Shown here piece by piece: positions 45,994 to 56,219 of a stretch of DNA of 64,000 bases. The notes under the pieces were generated by a model. That model ran no database searches and was not told the DNA's origin. It saw nothing but the letters and a program-made list of their open reading frames with translations. Source of the stretch: Pseudomonas sp. HN11 (GTDB taxonomy: Bacteria > Pseudomonadota > Gammaproteobacteria > Pseudomonadales > Pseudomonadaceae); NCBI RefSeq assembly GCF_021390155.1, contig NZ_CP089985.1, positions 3,855,001 through 3,919,000 of the forward strand. Direction: 5' to 3'. Every line of letters starts with the position of its first letter. The stretch's first letter is position 1. The translations under genes were made by a program, and so were the position numbers.

Positions 45994-48390
45994 TTAATGC
46001 GTGCTAATTCTTTCCTTGGAATCAGACTCGCGTTTTTCGTCCTTTGCAACTATCTCCGGAGCCACATCCGGCAAGGGCTCCGGCGCGTATTGCAGCGCAA
46101 TTTGCAGGACCTCGTCAATCCATTTAACGGGTTTAATCTGCAGATCTTGCTTGATGTTGTCAGGAATTTCCTTCAAGTCGCGAACATTCTCTTCAGGAAT
46201 GATCACCGTCTTGATACCACCCCGGTGCGCGGCAAGCAATTTCTCCTTCAAACCACCGATAGCCAATACTTGGCCACGCAGGGTGATTTCCCCGGTCATG
46301 GCGACATCGGCGCGCACCGGTATCCCGGTCAGTGCCGACACCAGGGCCGTGCACATGCCTACGCCTGCGCTAGGGCCGTCCTTCGGGGTCGCCCCTTCCG
46401 GCATGTGGATGTGGGTGTCGTGCTTCTCGTGGAAGTCCAGGGGGATCCCCAGGCTTCTGGCGCGGCTGCGCACGACGGTCTGTGCGGCAGTGATGGACTC
46501 GACCATCACGTCACCGAGAGAGCCGGTCTTGATCAGTTGGCCCTTGCCCGGGATAACCGCAGCCTCGATGGTCAGCAATTCGCCGCCCACCTGAGTCCAC
46601 GCCAGGCCAGTCACCTGTCCTACCTGATCCTGCTGCTCGGCCAGACCGTAACGGAACTTACGCACGCCCAGGAAGTGCTCCAGCGAGTCGGCAGTGACCT
46701 TCACGGAGAAGCGTTTTTCCAGTGCATGTTCCTTGACCGCTTTGCGGCAGATCTTCGCGATCTGGCGCTCCAGGCCCCGTACACCGGCCTCGCGAGTGTA
46801 ATAACGCACGATATCGCGGATCGTCTCGACCTCGAATTCGATCTCACCCTTCTTCAGGCCGTTGGCCGAAATCTGCTTGGGCGCGAGGTATTTGACGGCG
46901 ATGTTGATCTTCTCGTCTTCGGTGTAACCCGGCAGACGAATCACCTCCATCCGGTCCAGCAGCGCTGGTGGGATATTCATGGAGTTCGAGGTGCACAGGA
47001 ACATCACGTCGGACAGGTCGTAGTCGACTTCCAGGTAATGGTCGTTGAAATTATGGTTTTGCTCAGGATCGAGCACTTCCAGCAAGGCCGAGGCTGGATC
47101 GCCACGCATGTCGCTGCCCATTTTGTCGATTTCATCGAGCAGGAACAGCGGGTTGCGCACCCCCACCTTCGTCATCTTTTGAATCAATCTTCCTGGCATC
47201 GAACCGATGTACGTCCGGCGATGACCACGAATTTCCGCCTCATCGCGCACGCCACCGAGGGCCATACGCACGAATTTACGGTTGGTCGCGTTGGCAATCG
47301 ACTCGGCCAAAGAGGTTTTACCGACACCTGGCGGGCCTACCAGGCACAACACAGGACCACGAATCTTCTTCACACGCTTTTGCACGGCGAGGTATTCGAG
47401 GATGCGTTCTTTGACTTCTTCCAGGCCGTAGTGGTCGGCATCGAGGATGTCTTCAGCGCGCGCCAGGTCCAGGCGTACTTTGGTCTGAGCCTTCCACGGC
47501 ACCTGCACCAGCCAGTCGATGTAGGAGCGCACCACAGTGGCTTCCGCCGACATCGGCGACATTTGCTTGAGCTTGTTCAGCTCGGCGGTGGCTTTGGCCA
47601 GGGCGTCTTTCGGCAGACCGGCAGCATCGATGCGCTTTTTCAGCTCTTCGATCTCGTTGTGGCCTTCCTCACTGTCGCCAAGCTCTTTCTGAATGGCCTT
47701 CATCTGCTCATTCAGGTAGTACTCGCGCTGGCTGCGCTCCATTTGCTTCTTCACACGACCACGGATACGTTTCTCGACCTGCAACAGGTCGATCTCGGCA
47801 TCCAGCAGTGCCAGTACATGCTCGACACGGGCCGGCAGGTCGATGATTTCGAGAATGTCCTGCTTCTGCTCGATCTTCAGCGCCATGTGCGCGGCCATGG
47901 TGTCGACCAGGCGGCTCGGCTCATCAATGCTGTTGAGGGAGGACAGCACTTCAGCCGGGACCTTCTTGCCCAACTGCACATACTGCTCGAACTGCGAGAG
48001 CAGGCTGCGCACAAACACTTCGGACTCGCGCTCCGGGGCTTCGACTTCGTCGATCAGCGCCACTTCTGCACGCAGGTGGCCGTCCACCTCCATGAAACGC
48101 TCAACCGCACCGCGTTGCTCGCCTTCCACCAGCACCTTGACGGTGCCATCAGGCAGCTTGAGCAATTGCAGTACGGTAGCAATGGTGCCGACACGATACA
48201 GGGCGTCTTCGCCTGGATCATCGTCAGCAGGATTCTTCTGGGCCAACAGCAGGATTTGCTTGTCGCCCGTCATCGCGGCCTCGAGGGCTTCGATAGACTT
48301 CTCGCGCCCCACGAACAGCGGGATAACCATGTGCGGATAGACGACGACATCACGCAACGGCAGGAGAGGCAATTCGATGGTGGTCTTCAT
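45994..48390 (-). CDS. lon: ATP-dependent protease Lon
   Basis: 798 aa from ATG 48390 (MKTTIELPLLPLRDVV); upstream in-frame Met at 48459 adds a non-conserved leader. N-terminal substrate domain, AAA+ module with Walker A GPPGVGKTS and Walker B LFLLDEIDKM, C-terminal Ser-Lys protease with PKDGPSAGVGMC carrying the nucleophile. It degrades misfolded and regulatory proteins. A heat-shock-type promoter lies upstream. Conserved position after clpX. Confidence 0.97.
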   Translation of the reverse strand: MKTTIELPLLPLRDVVVYPHMVIPLFVGREKSIEALEAAMTGDKQILLLAQKNPADDDPGEDALYRVGTIATVLQLLKLPDGTVKVLVEGEQRGAVERFMEVDGHLRAEVALIDEVEAPERESEVFVRSLLSQFEQYVQLGKKVPAEVLSSLNSIDEPSRLVDTMAAHMALKIEQKQDILEIIDLPARVEHVLALLDAEIDLLQVEKRIRGRVKKQMERSQREYYLNEQMKAIQKELGDSEEGHNEIEELKKRIDAAGLPKDALAKATAELNKLKQMSPMSAEATVVRSYIDWLVQVPWKAQTKVRLDLARAEDILDADHYGLEEVKERILEYLAVQKRVKKIRGPVLCLVGPPGVGKTSLAESIANATNRKFVRMALGGVRDEAEIRGHRRTYIGSMPGRLIQKMTKVGVRNPLFLLDEIDKMGSDMRGDPASALLEVLDPEQNHNFNDHYLEVDYDLSDVMFLCTSNSMNIPPALLDRMEVIRLPGYTEDEKINIAVKYLAPKQISANGLKKGEIEFEVETIRDIVRYYTREAGVRGLERQIAKICRKAVKEHALEKRFSVKVTADSLEHFLGVRKFRYGLAEQQDQVGQVTGLAWTQVGGELLTIEAAVIPGKGQLIKTGSLGDVMVESITAAQTVVRSRARSLGIPLDFHEKHDTHIHMPEGATPKDGPSAGVGMCTALVSALTGIPVRADVAMTGEITLRGQVLAIGGLKEKLLAAHRGGIKTVIIPEENVRDLKEIPDNIKQDLQIKPVKWIDEVLQIALQYAPEPLPDVAPEIVAKDEKRESDSKERISTH

Positions 48391-48433
48391 GATTTCGCCT
48401 CTATGACAGATGAAAAATAAGCTTGAAACCAAG

Positions 48434-48460
48434 ATGGGGGCTGCATGCAAAAAAAACAAG
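48434..48460 (-). promoter_or_regulatory. Heat-shock (sigma32-type) promoter of lon
   Basis: Minus strand: CTTGTTT (48460-48454), 14-nt spacer, CCCCAT (48439-48434), close to CTTGAAA-N13/14-CCCCAT. The -10 is 44 nt from the lon start. Confidence 0.75.
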
Positions 48461-48513
48461 CTTATTGCCAGCAGTTAAACGCAGTAAACGCTTTAGGGTA
48501 AAAAACGCCGTAA

Positions 48514-48544
48514 AAACAAAGGGGCCCCTGGAGGCCCCTTGTTT
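48514..48544 (-). terminator. Intrinsic terminator after clpX
   Basis: AAGGGGCC/GGCCCCTT stem (48519-48526 with 48533-48540) extended by AT pairs, loop CCTGGA. On the minus strand it ends in a T-rich tail (TTTGTTTTTAC). Confidence 0.85.
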
Positions 48545-48564
48545 ATACCGAAACTGCGAAACGC

Positions 48565-49848
48565 TTACGCGTCGGGCGCAGCCTTGGCAGCCGGCTCACT
48601 GTTTTCGTAGATATACAGTGGCTTGGACTTACCTTCTATGACGCTTTCGTCGATCACCACTTTACTCACCTCGGACTGCGAGGGGATTTCGTACATGGTG
48701 TCGAGCAGGACGCCTTCAAGAATCGAACGCAGGCCACGGGCACCGGTCTTGCGCTCCAGTGCCCGCTTGGCCACTGATTTGAGTGCGTCGGTACGGAACT
48801 CGAGGTCTACACCTTCCATCTCGAACAATTTGGCATATTGCTTGGTCAAGGCGTTTTTTGGCTCGGTGAGGATCTGAATCAGAGCAGCCTCATCCAGCTC
48901 GTCCAACGTGGCCAAGACCGGCAGACGGCCAACGAATTCCGGGATCAGACCGAACTTGACCAGATCGTCAGGCTCGACTTCACGCAGGGACTCGCCCACC
49001 TTCTTGCCCTCTTCCTTGCTGCGCACTTCGGCACTGAAGCCGATGCCGCCGCGGGTCGAACGCTGCTGAATAACTTTTTCCAGACCAGAGAACGCACCGC
49101 CACAGATGAACAGGATGTTGCGCGTATCAACCTGAAGGAATTCCTGCTGCGGGTGCTTGCGGCCGCCTTGTGGCGGTACGGAAGCGACCGTGCCTTCGAT
49201 CAGTTTCAACAGGGCTTGCTGCACGCCCTCACCGGAAACGTCCCGGGTGATCGACGGGTTGTCCGACTTGCGCGAAATCTTGTCGATTTCGTCGATGTAG
49301 ACAATACCCATCTGGGCTTTCTCTACGTCGTAGTCGCACTTCTGCAGCAGCTTCTGAATGATGTTCTCGACATCTTCACCCACGTAGCCAGCCTCGGTGA
49401 GGGTGGTAGCGTCGGCGATGGTGAACGGAACGTTCAGCAGGCGGGCGAGGGTTTCTGCAAGCAGGGTCTTGCCCGAGCCTGTAGGACCGATCAGCAGGAT
49501 ATTACTCTTGCCGAGTTCAACTTCGTCGCCTTTCTTGTCACGCTGGTTCAAGCGCTTGTAGTGGTTATACACCGCTACGGCCAGAACCTTCTTTGCACGC
49601 TCTTGACCAATCACATACTGGTCAAGGATACCGCTGATTTCTTTAGGCGAAGGCAATTTATGCGCGCTGCTTTCGGCCTGGGCTTCCTGCACCTCCTCAC
49701 GGATGATGTCATTGCACAGGTCGACGCACTCGTCGCAGATAAAGACCGAGGGGCCGGCAATCAATTTGCGTACTTCATGCTGGCTTTTGCCACAGAAGGA
49801 GCAATAGAGCAGCTTGCCGTTGTCCTCGCCGTTGCGGGTGTCAGTCAT
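48565..49848 (-). CDS. clpX: ATP-dependent Clp protease ATP-binding subunit ClpX
   Basis: 427 aa from ATG 49848 ([15 protein letters not shown]). N-terminal C4 zinc-binding domain ([21 protein letters not shown]), AAA+ domain with Walker [18 protein letters not shown] and Walker [13 protein letters not shown], sensor 2 [11 protein letters not shown]. It unfolds substrates and threads them into ClpP. The clpP gene is 112 bp upstream, as usual. Confidence 0.97.
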   Translation of the reverse strand: MTDTRNGEDNGKLLYCSFCGKSQHEVRKLIAGPSVFICDECVDLCNDIIREEVQEAQAESSAHKLPSPKEISGILDQYVIGQERAKKVLAVAVYNHYKRLNQRDKKGDEVELGKSNILLIGPTGSGKTLLAETLARLLNVPFTIADATTLTEAGYVGEDVENIIQKLLQKCDYDVEKAQMGIVYIDEIDKISRKSDNPSITRDVSGEGVQQALLKLIEGTVASVPPQGGRKHPQQEFLQVDTRNILFICGGAFSGLEKVIQQRSTRGGIGFSAEVRSKEEGKKVGESLREVEPDDLVKFGLIPEFVGRLPVLATLDELDEAALIQILTEPKNALTKQYAKLFEMEGVDLEFRTDALKSVAKRALERKTGARGLRSILEGVLLDTMYEIPSQSEVSKVVIDESVIEGKSKPLYIYENSEPAAKAAPDA

Positions 49849-49960
49849 TCGTTCGATCCAAATCCGATAGGCTTGCAACACAAGATGAAGGCTTATGCGG
49901 GCTTTTTCAAGCCCGCCAGTGGTCGGACATGCCGACCAGCCCTATTTTGAGCGGCTTATA

Positions 49961-50596
49961 TTAAGCGGGGCGCTTGTCGATCACTGCGTCGATCAACCCG
50001 TATTCCTTGGCGGCTTCAGCGCTCATGAAATTGTCACGGTTGGTATCGCGCTCGATTTCTTCCAGGGTGCGTCCGCTGTGCTTGGCCATCAGCGTGTTGA
50101 GACGCTCGCGGATGAAGAGGATTTCCTTGGCGTGAATTTCAATATCCGACGCCTGGCCCTGGAAACCGCCCAGTGGCTGGTGAATCATCACACGCGAGTT
50201 CGGCAGGCAGAAACGCTTGCCTTCGGCACCCGCGGTCAACAGGAACGCGCCCATGCTGCAGGCTTGGCCGATACAGGTAGTCGACACGTTTGGCTTGATG
50301 AATTGCATGGTGTCGTAGATCGACATGCCTGCTGTCACCGAACCACCCGGCGAGTTGATGTAGAGATGGATGTCCTTGTCCGGGTTTTCCGCTTCAAGGA
50401 ACAGCAGCTGCGCACAGATCAGGTTGGCCATGTAGTCCTCTACGGGACCCACCAGAAAGATCACTCGCTCCTTGAGCAGGCGCGAGTAGATGTCGTAGGC
50501 GCGTTCGCCACGAGCGGACTGCTCGACAACCATCGGGACCAGGCCGCCAGCGGCCTGGATATCAGAGTTCTGCTGAATATAGGAATTACGGAACAT
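49961..50596 (-). CDS. clpP: ATP-dependent Clp protease proteolytic subunit ClpP
   Basis: 211 aa. Catalytic triad visible: S114 in [12 protein letters not shown]139 in [11 protein letters not shown]188 in [19 protein letters not shown] forms the oxyanion strand. It assembles as a double heptamer with ClpX or ClpA. Lies between tig and clpX. Confidence 0.97.
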   Translation of the reverse strand: MFRNSYIQQNSDIQAAGGLVPMVVEQSARGERAYDIYSRLLKERVIFLVGPVEDYMANLICAQLLFLEAENPDKDIHLYINSPGGSVTAGMSIYDTMQFIKPNVSTTCIGQACSMGAFLLTAGAEGKRFCLPNSRVMIHQPLGGFQGQASDIEIHAKEILFIRERLNTLMAKHSGRTLEEIERDTNRDNFMSAEAAKEYGLIDAVIDKRPA

Positions 50597-50629
50597 GCTC
50601 TGCAGTTACTCCCAAATAGTCATGTCTTG

Positions 50630-50662
50630 AAAACGCATAAGCCAGCGCGAGGCTGGCTTATG
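50630..50662 (-). terminator. Terminator or attenuator between tig and clpP
   Basis: Perfect 11-bp stem CATAAGCCAGC/GCTGGCTTATG (50636-50646 with 50652-50662), 5-nt loop, followed on the minus strand by CGTTTTC. The short T run suggests partial read-through into clpP. Confidence 0.75.
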
Positions 50663-50687
50663 GTTGAATTTCCAACGAGTTGGACAA

Positions 50688-51998
50688 TCAGTCGGCTTGT
50701 GCTGCTTCCGCCGGTTTGACTGCTTCTTCGTAAGAGACCGCTTTATCGGTCACCTTAGCCTTCTGCAGAACAGTATCCACAACTTGTTCTTCCAGCACAA
50801 CCGAACGCACTTCGTTCAGTTGCTGATCGTTCTTGTAGTACCAAGCCACGACCTGCTCAGGCTCCTGGTAGGCCGAAGCCATTTCCTGGATCATTTCGCG
50901 AACGCGGTCTTCGTCAGGCTTGAGGTCGAACTGCTTGACCACTTCAGCCACGATCAGGCCCAGCACGACGCGGCGCTTGGCTTGCTCTTCGAACAGCTCG
51001 GCCGGCAGTTGGTCAGGCTTGATGTTGCCACCAAACTGCTGAACAGCTTGAACGCGCAGGCGATCCACTTCGTTGGACAGCAGAGCCTTAGGCACTTCGA
51101 TCGGGTTGGCGGCCAGCAGACCGTCCATGACCTGGTTCTTGACCTTGGACTTGATGGCCTGACGCAGCTCGCGCTCCATGTTCTTGCGAACTTCGGTGCG
51201 GAAGCCTTCGATACCGGTTTCCTTGATGCCGAATTGGGCGAAGAATTCTTCGTTCAGCTCTGGCAGCTTAGGCTCGGACACGCTGTTGACGGTCACGGTG
51301 AACTCGGCGGCTTTGCCAGCCAGGTCCAGGTTCTGGTAGTCAGCAGGGAAAGTCAGGTTCAGAACGCGCTCTTCGCCAGCCTTGGCGCCAACCAGGCCGT
51401 CTTCGAAGCCCGGAATCATGCGGTTGGAACCCAGCACCAGCTGAGTGCCCTTGGCGGAGCCACCAGCGAACACTTCGCCGTCAACCTTGCCAACGAAATC
51501 GATGTTCAGCTGGTCTTCGTTCTGGGCAGCACGGTCGGCCACTTCGAAACGAGTGTTCTGCTTGCGCAGGATTTCCAGCATGTTGTCCAGGTCCGAATCA
51601 GCCACTTCGGCGCTCAGGCGCTCGATGGCGATACCGTCGAAACCGGCCACTTCAAACTCAGGGAACACTTCGAATACGGCAACGTATTCCAGGTCTTTGC
51701 CAGCTTCCAGCGACTTAGGCTCGATCGACGGCGAACCAGCCGGGTTCAGCTTGTGCTCAACGACCGCTTCGTAGAAAGAAGCCTGGATCACGTCACCCAC
51801 AGCTTCCTGGCGCGCATCGGCACCAAAACGGCGCTTGATTTCGCTCATTGGCACTTTGCCTGGACGGAAACCAGCGATCTTGGCCTTTTGGGCAGTCTGC
51901 TGCAGACGCTTGTTGACCGCAGTCTCGACGCGCTCAGCCGGCACGGAGATGCTCAGGCGACGCTCGATAGCAGTAGTATTTTCAACAGAAACTTGCAT
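50688..51998 (-). CDS. tig: Trigger factor
   Basis: 436 aa from ATG 51998 ([15 protein letters not shown]), the usual start. Ribosome-binding signature in the N-domain ([17 protein letters not shown]), central FKBP-type PPIase domain (about 150-245, [36 protein letters not shown]), long helical C-terminal cradle. Ribosome-bound chaperone for nascent chains. First gene of the tig-clpP-clpX-lon block. Confidence 0.97.
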   Translation of the reverse strand: MQVSVENTTAIERRLSISVPAERVETAVNKRLQQTAQKAKIAGFRPGKVPMSEIKRRFGADARQEAVGDVIQASFYEAVVEHKLNPAGSPSIEPKSLEAGKDLEYVAVFEVFPEFEVAGFDGIAIERLSAEVADSDLDNMLEILRKQNTRFEVADRAAQNEDQLNIDFVGKVDGEVFAGGSAKGTQLVLGSNRMIPGFEDGLVGAKAGEERVLNLTFPADYQNLDLAGKAAEFTVTVNSVSEPKLPELNEEFFAQFGIKETGIEGFRTEVRKNMERELRQAIKSKVKNQVMDGLLAANPIEVPKALLSNEVDRLRVQAVQQFGGNIKPDQLPAELFEEQAKRRVVLGLIVAEVVKQFDLKPDEDRVREMIQEMASAYQEPEQVVAWYYKNDQQLNEVRSVVLEEQVVDTVLQKAKVTDKAVSYEEAVKPAEAAQAD

Positions 51999-52399
51999 GG
52001 ATATTCCTCGTTGCACAGACGTTAGCCGGCCATTTCCGACCCCAATCAAGGGCATGCATTCTAGTGGGTCAAACTCAAGAAGTCACCCTACTGCAAATAC
52101 GCTCGAAAACAGCCGGCAATTTATCGGTACGAAGGCACTGATGCACTTCGCCCCGGTGACAAATACAACCCATCACGCCAGGGCTCTGCGCCGCCCCTTC
52201 TATATATAGAAGAAGTCGCCAACCACCTCCCTGACGGCCAACCCTGCAAACAGGGCGGGCAGGCAGTGCAGCATCATCGAGATACACAAATACGACAAAA
52301 CGCCCTGCCGTCGCGCCCCATTACCTGCAGCCGCTGGATATTTCGAACCGCTGAAACCAAAAAAGGCGCCAGACTGTTAAATCTGGCGCCTTTCGAATA
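51999..52399. other. Intergenic region between tig and the tRNA cluster
   Basis: No gene is visible. It holds a 16-bp perfect palindrome CTTCTATATATAGAAG (52197-52212) of unknown role, perhaps part of the tig promoter, and the hairpin ending the tRNA transcript (52362-52393). Confidence 0.6.
52362..52393 (-). terminator. Terminator of the tRNA cluster
   Basis: AAAGGCGCCAGA/TCTGGCGCCTTT hairpin just beyond the last tRNA; on the minus strand it is followed by a T run (TTTTTTGG). A near copy lies at 52659-52691. Confidence 0.85.
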
Positions 52400-52476
52400 T
52401 GGGGTGGACGAAGGGGATCGAACCCTCGACAACGGGAGTCACAATCCCGTGCTCTACCAACTGAGCTACGCCCACC
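52400..52476 (-). tRNA. tRNA-His (GTG), copy 1
   Basis: 77 nt with the extra 5' G typical of tRNA-His and an encoded CCA. Anticodon loop TTGTGAC; T-loop GGTTCGATCCC. Identical to the copy at 52698. Confidence 0.97.
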
Positions 52477-52555
52477 ATATTGCGTTAACAAAGAAACCAA
52501 ACCACTTCTTCTTTGTTGAGGCCTAGCCTGTTTTTCAACGGGGCCAAGCTTTATT

Positions 52556-52640
52556 TGGTGCGGATGAAGAGACTCGAACTCTTACGCCTCGCGGCGCTGG
52601 AACCTAAATCCAGTGTGTCTACCAATTCCACCACATCCGC
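52556..52640 (-). tRNA. tRNA-Leu (TAG)
   Basis: 85 nt class-II tRNA with long variable arm. Anticodon loop TTTAGGT within CTGGA/TCCAG; encoded CCA. Confidence 0.97.
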
Positions 52641-52658
52641 GCTTGAAGCTCTTAAAGC

Positions 52659-52691
52659 AAAGGCGCCAGACGATTAATCTGGCGCCTTTTT
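52659..52691 (-). repeat. Near copy of the tRNA-cluster terminator hairpin
   Basis: AAAGGCGCCAGA/TCTGGCGCCTTTTT between tRNA-Leu and the second tRNA-His. It matches 52362-52393 in both stem arms, showing that tRNA-His was duplicated together with its 3' hairpin. Confidence 0.85.
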
Positions 52692-52697
52692 AAAATA

Positions 52698-52774
52698 TGG
52701 GGTGGACGAAGGGGATCGAACCCTCGACAACGGGAGTCACAATCCCGTGCTCTACCAACTGAGCTACGCCCACC
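52698..52774 (-). tRNA. tRNA-His (GTG), copy 2
   Basis: 77 nt, identical to the copy at 52400-52476, with encoded CCA and G at position -1. Confidence 0.97.
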
Positions 52775-52805
52775 ATATAGCGCTACTTGTGCCAAAGCTG
52801 CCTAA

Positions 52806-52882
52806 TGGCGCACCCGGCAGGACTCGAACCTGCGACCATCCGCTTAGAAGGCGGATGCTCTATCCAGCTGAGCTACGGGCGC
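52806..52882 (-). tRNA. tRNA-Arg (TCT)
   Basis: 77 nt. Acceptor GCGCCCG/CGGGTGC, anticodon loop CTTCTAA, T-loop GGTTCGAGTCC, encoded CCA. First tRNA of the transcript. Confidence 0.97.
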
Positions 52883-53002
52883 CTTATTAATCTGTACTCT
52901 TGGAGGATTACAAACTAAGTGCTTCCAGCCTTGCAGAACAACACGCTATTCTGCTCGACCTTCTTAACCAGTGCTAGGCTGTGCCCGACAAGTGCGACGA
53001 AT

Positions 53003-53029
53003 AGTATAGACGCCCTCGAAACCCGTCAA
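53003..53029 (-). promoter_or_regulatory. Promoter of the tRNA cluster
   Basis: Minus strand: TTGACG (53029-53024), 15-nt spacer, TATACT (53008-53003), followed by a GC-containing discriminator, as in stable-RNA promoters. About 120 nt before tRNA-Arg. Confidence 0.65.
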
Positions 53030-53161
53030 ATCTTTTTTGAAAAAAACTGATTTTATTTAAGGGGTTAGGGCAATTTGCAGACCAAGCGCCTTTGCCCTCA
53101 CGTCTTGGCATGCGAGAATGCGCGCACTTTTCTTCCCCCTCTCGATGGTTAATCACGCGTA

Positions 53162-54016
53162 ATGACTGCACAACTTATCGACGGCAAATCAATCGCCGCC
53201 AGCCTGCGCCAGCAGATCGCCAAACGGGTCAACGAGCGCAGCCAACAAGGCCTGCGCACGCCTGGCCTCGCGGTGATCCTGGTCGGCAGCGATCCTGCCT
53301 CTCAGGTTTATGTCTCGCACAAGCGTAAAGACTGTGAAGAGGTCGGCTTTATTTCCAAGGCCTATGACTTGCCTTCCGAGACCACCCAACAGGCCCTTAC
53401 AGACCTGATCGACGGCCTCAACGACGACCCGAAGATCGATGGCATCCTGCTCCAATTGCCATTGCCGGAACACCTCGACGCCTCCAAATTGCTGGAGCGC
53501 ATTCGCCCCGACAAAGACGTCGACGGCTTCCACCCTTATAACGTCGGCCGCCTGGCCCAGCGTATCCCGCTGCTGCGCCCATGCACGCCCAAAGGCATCA
53601 TGACCCTGCTGGAAAGCACCGGTGTCGACCTGTACGGCCTCGATGCAGTCGTGGTCGGCGCCTCCAACATCGTTGGCCGCCCGATGGCCATGGAACTGCT
53701 GCTCGCCGGTTGCACGGTGACTGTCACCCATCGCTTCACCAAAGACCTCGCCGGCCACGTCGGTCGTGCCGACCTGGTTGTGGTGGCCGCCGGCAAGCCG
53801 GGCCTGGTCAAAGGTGAATGGATAAAGGAAGGTGCGATCGTCATCGACGTGGGCATCAACCGCCAGGATGACGGCAAGCTGGTCGGCGACGTAGTGTACG
53901 AAACCGCCCTGCCCCGCGCAGGCTGGATCACCCCGGTACCCGGTGGCGTCGGCCCGATGACGCGGGCATGCCTGTTGGAAAACACTCTGTACGCCGCAGA
54001 GACCCTGCACGTTTAA
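53162..54016 (+). CDS. folD: Methylenetetrahydrofolate dehydrogenase / methenyltetrahydrofolate cyclohydrolase
   Basis: 284 aa bifunctional enzyme of one-carbon metabolism. Catalytic Lys in [13 protein letters not shown], substrate loop [17 protein letters not shown]-binding [19 protein letters not shown]-terminal [15 protein letters not shown]. Divergent from the tRNA cluster and followed by its own terminator. Confidence 0.97.
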   Translation: MTAQLIDGKSIAASLRQQIAKRVNERSQQGLRTPGLAVILVGSDPASQVYVSHKRKDCEEVGFISKAYDLPSETTQQALTDLIDGLNDDPKIDGILLQLPLPEHLDASKLLERIRPDKDVDGFHPYNVGRLAQRIPLLRPCTPKGIMTLLESTGVDLYGLDAVVVGASNIVGRPMAMELLLAGCTVTVTHRFTKDLAGHVGRADLVVVAAGKPGLVKGEWIKEGAIVIDVGINRQDDGKLVGDVVYETALPRAGWITPVPGGVGPMTRACLLENTLYAAETLHV

Positions 54017-54033
54017 TAACCAGACGTACTGAA

Positions 54034-54062
54034 AAAGCCCTGCTTTATCGCAGGGTTTTTTA
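54034..54062 (+). terminator. Intrinsic terminator after folD
   Basis: CCCTGC (54038-54043), loop TTTATC, GCAGGG (54050-54055), then seven T. Confidence 0.95.
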
Positions 54063-54223
54063 TTGCCCGCAATAAACCCTCTTTTTTCTTAGTTTTTAAG
54101 AACTTTCATCGGGTTCTGGAAGAACATTCGACAGTTTCTGATCCATACTCCTAAAATGTAACGGCATTTATCAAAAAACCGTTCCCGAACGGTATTTCCT
54201 TACTTTTTAGCGAGTTCATCCGC

Positions 54224-55147
54224 GTGAAAATTCGTCTTTCTCTTGTCAGCCTATTTTTTGCTTTCACGGGCACCTTTGCGCACGCCGCCGAAACCACCCT
54301 GGCCCCGCGTGACACCTCCAAACTGCAAATCGCTTCCGGCAGCGCCATGCTGGTAGACCTGCAAACCAACAAGGTTATCTATTCCAGCAATCCGGACGTG
54401 GTAGTGCCCATCGCCTCGGTGAGCAAGTTGATGACCGGCCTGATCGTGCTCGAAGCCAAGCAGAACATGGATGAGTACATCGACATCAACATCACCGACA
54501 CGCCAGAAATGAAAGGCGTGTTCTCGCGCGTGAAGATCGGCAGTCAGATGCCGCGCAAGGAAATGCTGCTGATCGCCCTGATGTCCTCGGAAAACCGCGC
54601 CGCCGCGAGCCTGGCCCACCACTATCCGGGTGGTTACGCAGCCTTCATCGCCGCGATGAACGCCAAGGCCAAGGCGCTGGGCATGACCAGCACGCACTAT
54701 GTCGAACCCACCGGCCTGTCGATCCACAACGTGTCTACCGCCCGCGACCTGAGCAAACTGCTGGCTGCCGCGCGTCACTACCCTTTGCTGAGCCAGTTGA
54801 GCACCACCAAGGAAAAGACCGTGTCGTTCCGCAAGCCCAACTACACCCTGGGCTTCTCCAACACTGACCACCTGATAAACCGCGCCAACTGGGACATCAA
54901 GCTGACCAAGACCGGCTTCACCAACCAGGCCGGTCACTGCCTGGTGCTGGTGACCAGCATGGGCAACCGCCCGGTGTCGCTGGTGATCCTGGATGCCTTC
55001 GGCAAATTCACCCACTTTGCCGATGCCAGCCGTATCCGCAATTGGGTCGAGACCGGCAAGAGTGGTTCGGTACCGGATGTGGCGTTGCGCTACAAGGCCG
55101 ACAAGAACCTGAAGAACCGACCTAACGCCGCCGAAGTACGTCGCTAA
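54224..55147 (+). CDS. pbpG: D-alanyl-D-alanine endopeptidase (PBP7-type)
   Basis: 307 aa from GTG 54224. Signal peptide cleaved near FAHA-A. Penicillin-binding motifs complete: S65-V-S-K68 (nucleophile Ser65), S122-E-N124, K229-T-G231. It cuts cross-links in peptidoglycan in the periplasm. No PASTA or transpeptidase extension; usual length for PbpG. Confidence 0.94.
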   Translation: MKIRLSLVSLFFAFTGTFAHAAETTLAPRDTSKLQIASGSAMLVDLQTNKVIYSSNPDVVVPIASVSKLMTGLIVLEAKQNMDEYIDINITDTPEMKGVFSRVKIGSQMPRKEMLLIALMSSENRAAASLAHHYPGGYAAFIAAMNAKAKALGMTSTHYVEPTGLSIHNVSTARDLSKLLAAARHYPLLSQLSTTKEKTVSFRKPNYTLGFSNTDHLINRANWDIKLTKTGFTNQAGHCLVLVTSMGNRPVSLVILDAFGKFTHFADASRIRNWVETGKSGSVPDVALRYKADKNLKNRPNAAEVRR

Positions 55148-55184
55148 GCACAGTTATCTTAATGTGGGAGCGCTGGTGTTTTGT

Positions 55185-55847
55185 TTATTTGCGTTCCGCC
55201 AACACCTTCAGCGCCTGCGCCGCCGCCCGCTCCTGCCCGGCCTGGGCGGTCGCATTAGCCGAATCCCGCCAACGCTGTGCATCCACATTCGCCGGCAACT
55301 GACTCGGCCGCTGGGTGAGGATTGCCCAGTTGCCGGCGCTTTTCCATTTGGACACAAAGTCGCTGAAGCTCATCAACAGGCGTCGTTCCATCCCCGAGCG
55401 CAACAACACCGTGCTTTTCTGCTGGTTGAACCCCACCACGACCACGTAGTGCGCATCGGACCACAGCCCGCCGCCAATCCGCGCCATCACCGGATAACCC
55501 GCCGCCACCTGGGCCAGCACCGCCGTTAGCTGGGCATCCAGCGGATACACCATCAGCCCGTATTCGCGGGCCAGTACCTGCATATTGCGCTCAAGATCCG
55601 CTTCGCCTCCCGGCAAATGCAGCGGCTTATCCAATAGTCCCGGTGTCATGACAATGCCTTGTTGCGACAGCATGCTGGCTAAAGACGTAGGACCGCCCTG
55701 ATATGCCTCGCTGCGAAAGGTCGGCACGCCGTTGAGCTCGACGCGCTCCGGCAGGCCCGCCAGTCTCGACGGGGTGGAGGAACACGCGGCAAGGCCCAGG
55801 GCACACGCGAGGAACAAGGATGTTTTCAGGTTCGACCGTAACCGCAA
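55185..55847 (-). CDS. C39-peptidase-like lipoprotein lacking the catalytic Cys
   Basis: 220 aa. Lipobox LAAC (Cys22). Papain-like C39 fold: the motif that should read YxCGPxxLA reads YQGGPTSLA, with Gly51 in place of the nucleophile Cys, while the His (H133 in DAHYVVVVGF) is kept. Proteolysis is therefore unlikely; peptide binding is possible. No ABC transporter or peptide gene is adjacent. The C-terminus carries a short Ala/Gln-rich helix. Convergent with pbpG. Confidence 0.85.
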   Translation of the reverse strand: MRLRSNLKTSLFLACALGLAACSSTPSRLAGLPERVELNGVPTFRSEAYQGGPTSLASMLSQQGIVMTPGLLDKPLHLPGGEADLERNMQVLAREYGLMVYPLDAQLTAVLAQVAAGYPVMARIGGGLWSDAHYVVVVGFNQQKSTVLLRSGMERRLLMSFSDFVSKWKSAGNWAILTQRPSQLPANVDAQRWRDSANATAQAGQERAAAQALKVLAERK

Positions 55848-56057
55848 TTTTCTACTCTCTTGATCAACTGCCGGTAAGGGCCATGATCATAGGGCGCTCT
55901 GCCACGCGGGTATAGCCTGCAGGCTTAGTAAAGGACGCGGATAGAGCAAAGAAGTTGGACAGACACGACCATTGGTCAATATCAGGCAACCGCCAGGTAG
56001 CTAGACTGTCCATTGAGAAGACTGTGTGTGCCCCCTGCGGGGCGAAAGGAGGCCCAG

Positions 56058-56219
56058 ATGAGCCTTGCAACAACGATTTTCCTGTTGATCTGCGGTTGGC
56101 TGGCGGTAGCCGGCGCCATGTTATGGGGGGTGTTGCGCGTTACCCGTCGGCACCATCACCCCCACGTCAAGCCCGCTGCGCCCGCCAAACCCCATAAGGC
56201 GGTGGTGCATCACGCCTAG
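56058..56219 (+). CDS. Small single-span membrane protein (53 aa)
   Basis: AAAGGAGG stands 5 nt before ATG 56058. One helix (LATTIFLLICGWLAVAGAML, residues 3-22) is followed by a basic, His- and Pro-rich cytoplasmic tail (VTRRHHHPHVKPAAPAKPHK). No family recognised. It ends with a 4-bp tail-to-tail overlap with the lipoprotein gene. Confidence 0.7.
   Translation: MSLATTIFLLICGWLAVAGAMLWGVLRVTRRHHHPHVKPAAPAKPHKAVVHHA

Noticed and set aside
45997..48420. Open frame of 807 codons on the + strand opposite lon
   Set aside because: Mirror frame of a high-GC gene with codon-position bias; the Lon reading on the other strand is unmistakable and there is no ribosome-binding site.
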